A program made the translations under genes and the position numbers. Source: Myxococcota bacterium (GTDB taxonomy: Bacteria > Myxococcota_A > Polyangia > HGW-17 > JAJRWW01). From it: a DNA stretch of 5,154 nucleotides. Below the pieces are notes generated by a model that searched no databases, was not told the origin of the DNA, and saw only the letters and a program-made list of their open reading frames with translations. Position 1 is the first letter of the stretch, and every line of letters begins with the position of its first letter. Positions 4,071 through 5,154 of the stretch are shown piece after piece. Location: NCBI GenBank assembly GCA_024276595.1, contig JAJRWW010000192.1, positions 1-5,154 on the forward strand. Direction: 5' to 3'.

Positions 4071-5154
4071 TGTCATCGTGGGAGCTGGCGACACGGGCAC
4101 GGAGCTGGCCCGGCGCCTGTCGAGGCGTCACTCGGTTCTGCTGCTCGACCGGGAGCCCGAGCGTCTGCATGAGCTGGGCGAGGTTCAGCGGCCCGAGTCG
4201 GACGCGCTGGAGGCCGAGGCAGGGGAGGGGCTCCTGCTGTTTTTGGGGGACGGCTGCTCTCGGCTGGTGCTTCGGCACCTGTACTCGGAGATCCTCAACT
4301 GTGCGCTGGTGGCGGTGACCGGGGACGACGAGTCCAACCTGGAGGTGGGGCGCATCGGGAGGGAGCTGGGCTTCGAGCCGGTGGCGGCTCTTCAGCACGG
4401 CTCCGATTTCGCAGAGCGCTATGCACAGGAGCAGATCATCGCCCTGGAGCGGACGCAGCTCGTGGTGGACGAGATCGAGCGCTCCTTGCGCCACCGGGGC
4501 GTCGAGGTGGCCCGGGGAGTGGGCCTCGGCCGAGGGGAGCTGGTGCAGATCCGGCTCATGCGCACATCCCCCCTCATTGGCCGTCCGCTCAAGGACCTGC
4601 GCCCCCATCGCTGGCGTGTCGCCGCCATCTTCCGTGGCAGGGACGTGATAGTGCCGGTGGGTGAGACCACCATGGAGGCCGAGGATCGTGTGCTGCTGGT
4701 GGGAGATCCCCACGTGCTCGCCGCCGTGGGCGAGTACCTGCGCCTGGGCAAGCCGCAGTTCCCACAGCCCCACGGGCCCAACCTGCTGACCCTGGAGTAC
4801 GGCGGATCCGCCCACGGGCTGCTGGAGGAGGCCGAGCACATCGCCGAGGCCACGGAGGCCGCGGGGATCGTGCGGGGGGTCCCCGACGCCGAGAACGTGT
4901 GGCCCCTCTCGGCCGGCGAGCTGGATGGCGAAGGCTCGGTCAGCGAGCCAGAGACGCGCACGACCTTCTCCCTGCGCCCGCCGGAGGATCCGAACTTTGG
5001 TCCCGATGTGCTTCGCAATCACCCGGGCCTGGTGGTGACTCGCTCGGCTCCGCGCCCTTGGAGCGCCCGTGCGCTGGGGCGCAGTGGCCGGGACGCCCGG
5101 ATCTGCGATGTCCTGGTGCGGCCGGTGCTTTTTTCCCGTGGCAGCCACCCCTAC
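4057..5154 (+). CDS. TrkA-like RCK potassium-channel/transporter regulator with C-terminal extension (cut by window edge)
   Basis: An open frame of 366 codons that runs off the right edge. Residues 1-130 are a TrkA-N (RCK-N) Rossmann domain: MELRIVIVGAGDTGTELA gives the GxGxxG nucleotide loop (Gly9, Gly11, Gly14), Asp31 ends the second strand, and LGDGCS (63-68) and VTGDDESNLE (87-96) are the family's later signatures. Residues about 160-228 are TrkA-C (RCK-C), with TSPLIGRPLKDL and an EDRVLLVG strand. Such proteins bind NAD(H) or ATP and gate a TrkH/KtrB or channel partner at the membrane; no partner gene is visible. Residues 229-366 are extra: after a Pro-rich linker comes NLLTLEYGGSAHGLLEEAEH, then a Glu/Pro-rich stretch, then HPGLVVTRSAPRP and ICDVLVRPVLFSRGSHPY. 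Their alternating alpha/beta feel suggests a universal-stress-protein-like domain, unproven. The ATG at 4057 fits the domain start exactly, but its ribosome binding site is weak (AAAGGGG about 15 nt away). Confidence 0.9.
   Translation, partial: MELRIVIVGAGDTGTELARRLSRRHSVLLLDREPERLHELGEVQRPESDALEAEAGEGLLLFLGDGCSRLVLRHLYSEILNCALVAVTGDDESNLEVGRIGRELGFEPVAALQHGSDFAERYAQEQIIALERTQLVVDEIERSLRHRGVEVARGVGLGRGELVQIRLMRTSPLIGRPLKDLRPHRWRVAAIFRGRDVIVPVGETTMEAEDRVLLVGDPHVLAAVGEYLRLGKPQFPQPHGPNLLTLEYGGSAHGLLEEAEHIAEATEAAGIVRGVPDAENVWPLSAGELDGEGSVSEPETRTTFSLRPPEDPNFGPDVLRNHPGLVVTRSAPRPWSARALGRSGRDARICDVLVRPVLFSRGSHPY

Noticed and set aside
4042..5148. 368-codon minus-strand open frame opposite trkA
   Set aside because: The plus strand encodes clear RCK domains with correct motifs; the antisense protein is His/Gln/Leu-rich with no domain sense.

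Overview
This is a GC-rich bacterial window. The parts of trkA I counted by hand are about 73-78% GC. GTG and TTG starts look possible, and many genes overlap or sit close together. Gene content (a NuoE/NuoF-type NADH-oxidising module, a small Cys/His zinc-binding-type protein, a lipoprotein, a metallo-beta-lactamase-fold hydrolase, a small cupin and an RCK/TrkA protein) would fit a high-GC deltaproteobacterial lineage such as Myxococcota or Desulfobacterota with some anaerobic or redox-flexible metabolism. That placement is inference from gene style, because no rRNA or marker gene is present.

Layout, left to right. (1) 1-895, minus strand: the start of a NuoF/HydB-like flavoprotein, cut by the left edge, preceded by a nuoE/hydC-like [2Fe-2S] subunit gene. 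The two overlap by 4 bases (ATGA) and are clearly co-translated. The NuoF has an N-terminal thioredoxin-like ferredoxin domain, typical of soluble NAD-linked hydrogenases and formate dehydrogenases and absent from E. coli-type complex I NuoF. (2) 1020-1283, minus strand, just upstream of nuoE: an 87-residue Cys/His-rich protein resembling a B-box zinc finger, possibly in the same transcription unit. (3) 1284-1370: an AT-rich divergent intergenic region with a perfect TATAAT and a near-palindrome beside it. (4) 1371-2117, plus strand: a probable exported lipoprotein of unknown function, followed by a hairpin. (5) 2207-3103, minus strand: an MBL-fold hydrolase with an intact metal site. (6) 3297-3647, plus strand: a small cupin. 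(7) about 3675-4070, minus strand: a lower-GC fragment that looks like the C-terminal winged-helix end of a larger, possibly mobile-element-associated protein, probably a remnant. (8) 4057 to the right edge, plus strand: an RCK protein (TrkA-N plus TrkA-C) with a C-terminal extension of at least 138 residues.

The only clear functional unit is nuoE-nuoF, which together would pass electrons between NAD(H), FMN and iron-sulfur centres. The upstream zinc-binding-type gene may be an accessory to it. The remaining genes are single transcription units with no obvious shared pathway. Three neighbouring minus-strand genes carry short tandem repeats at their 3' ends. I see no CRISPR array, tRNA, rRNA, complete insertion sequence or defence system, and no convincing wholly new system. 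The most useful leads are the small zinc-binding-type protein beside the electron-transfer module and the extended RCK protein.
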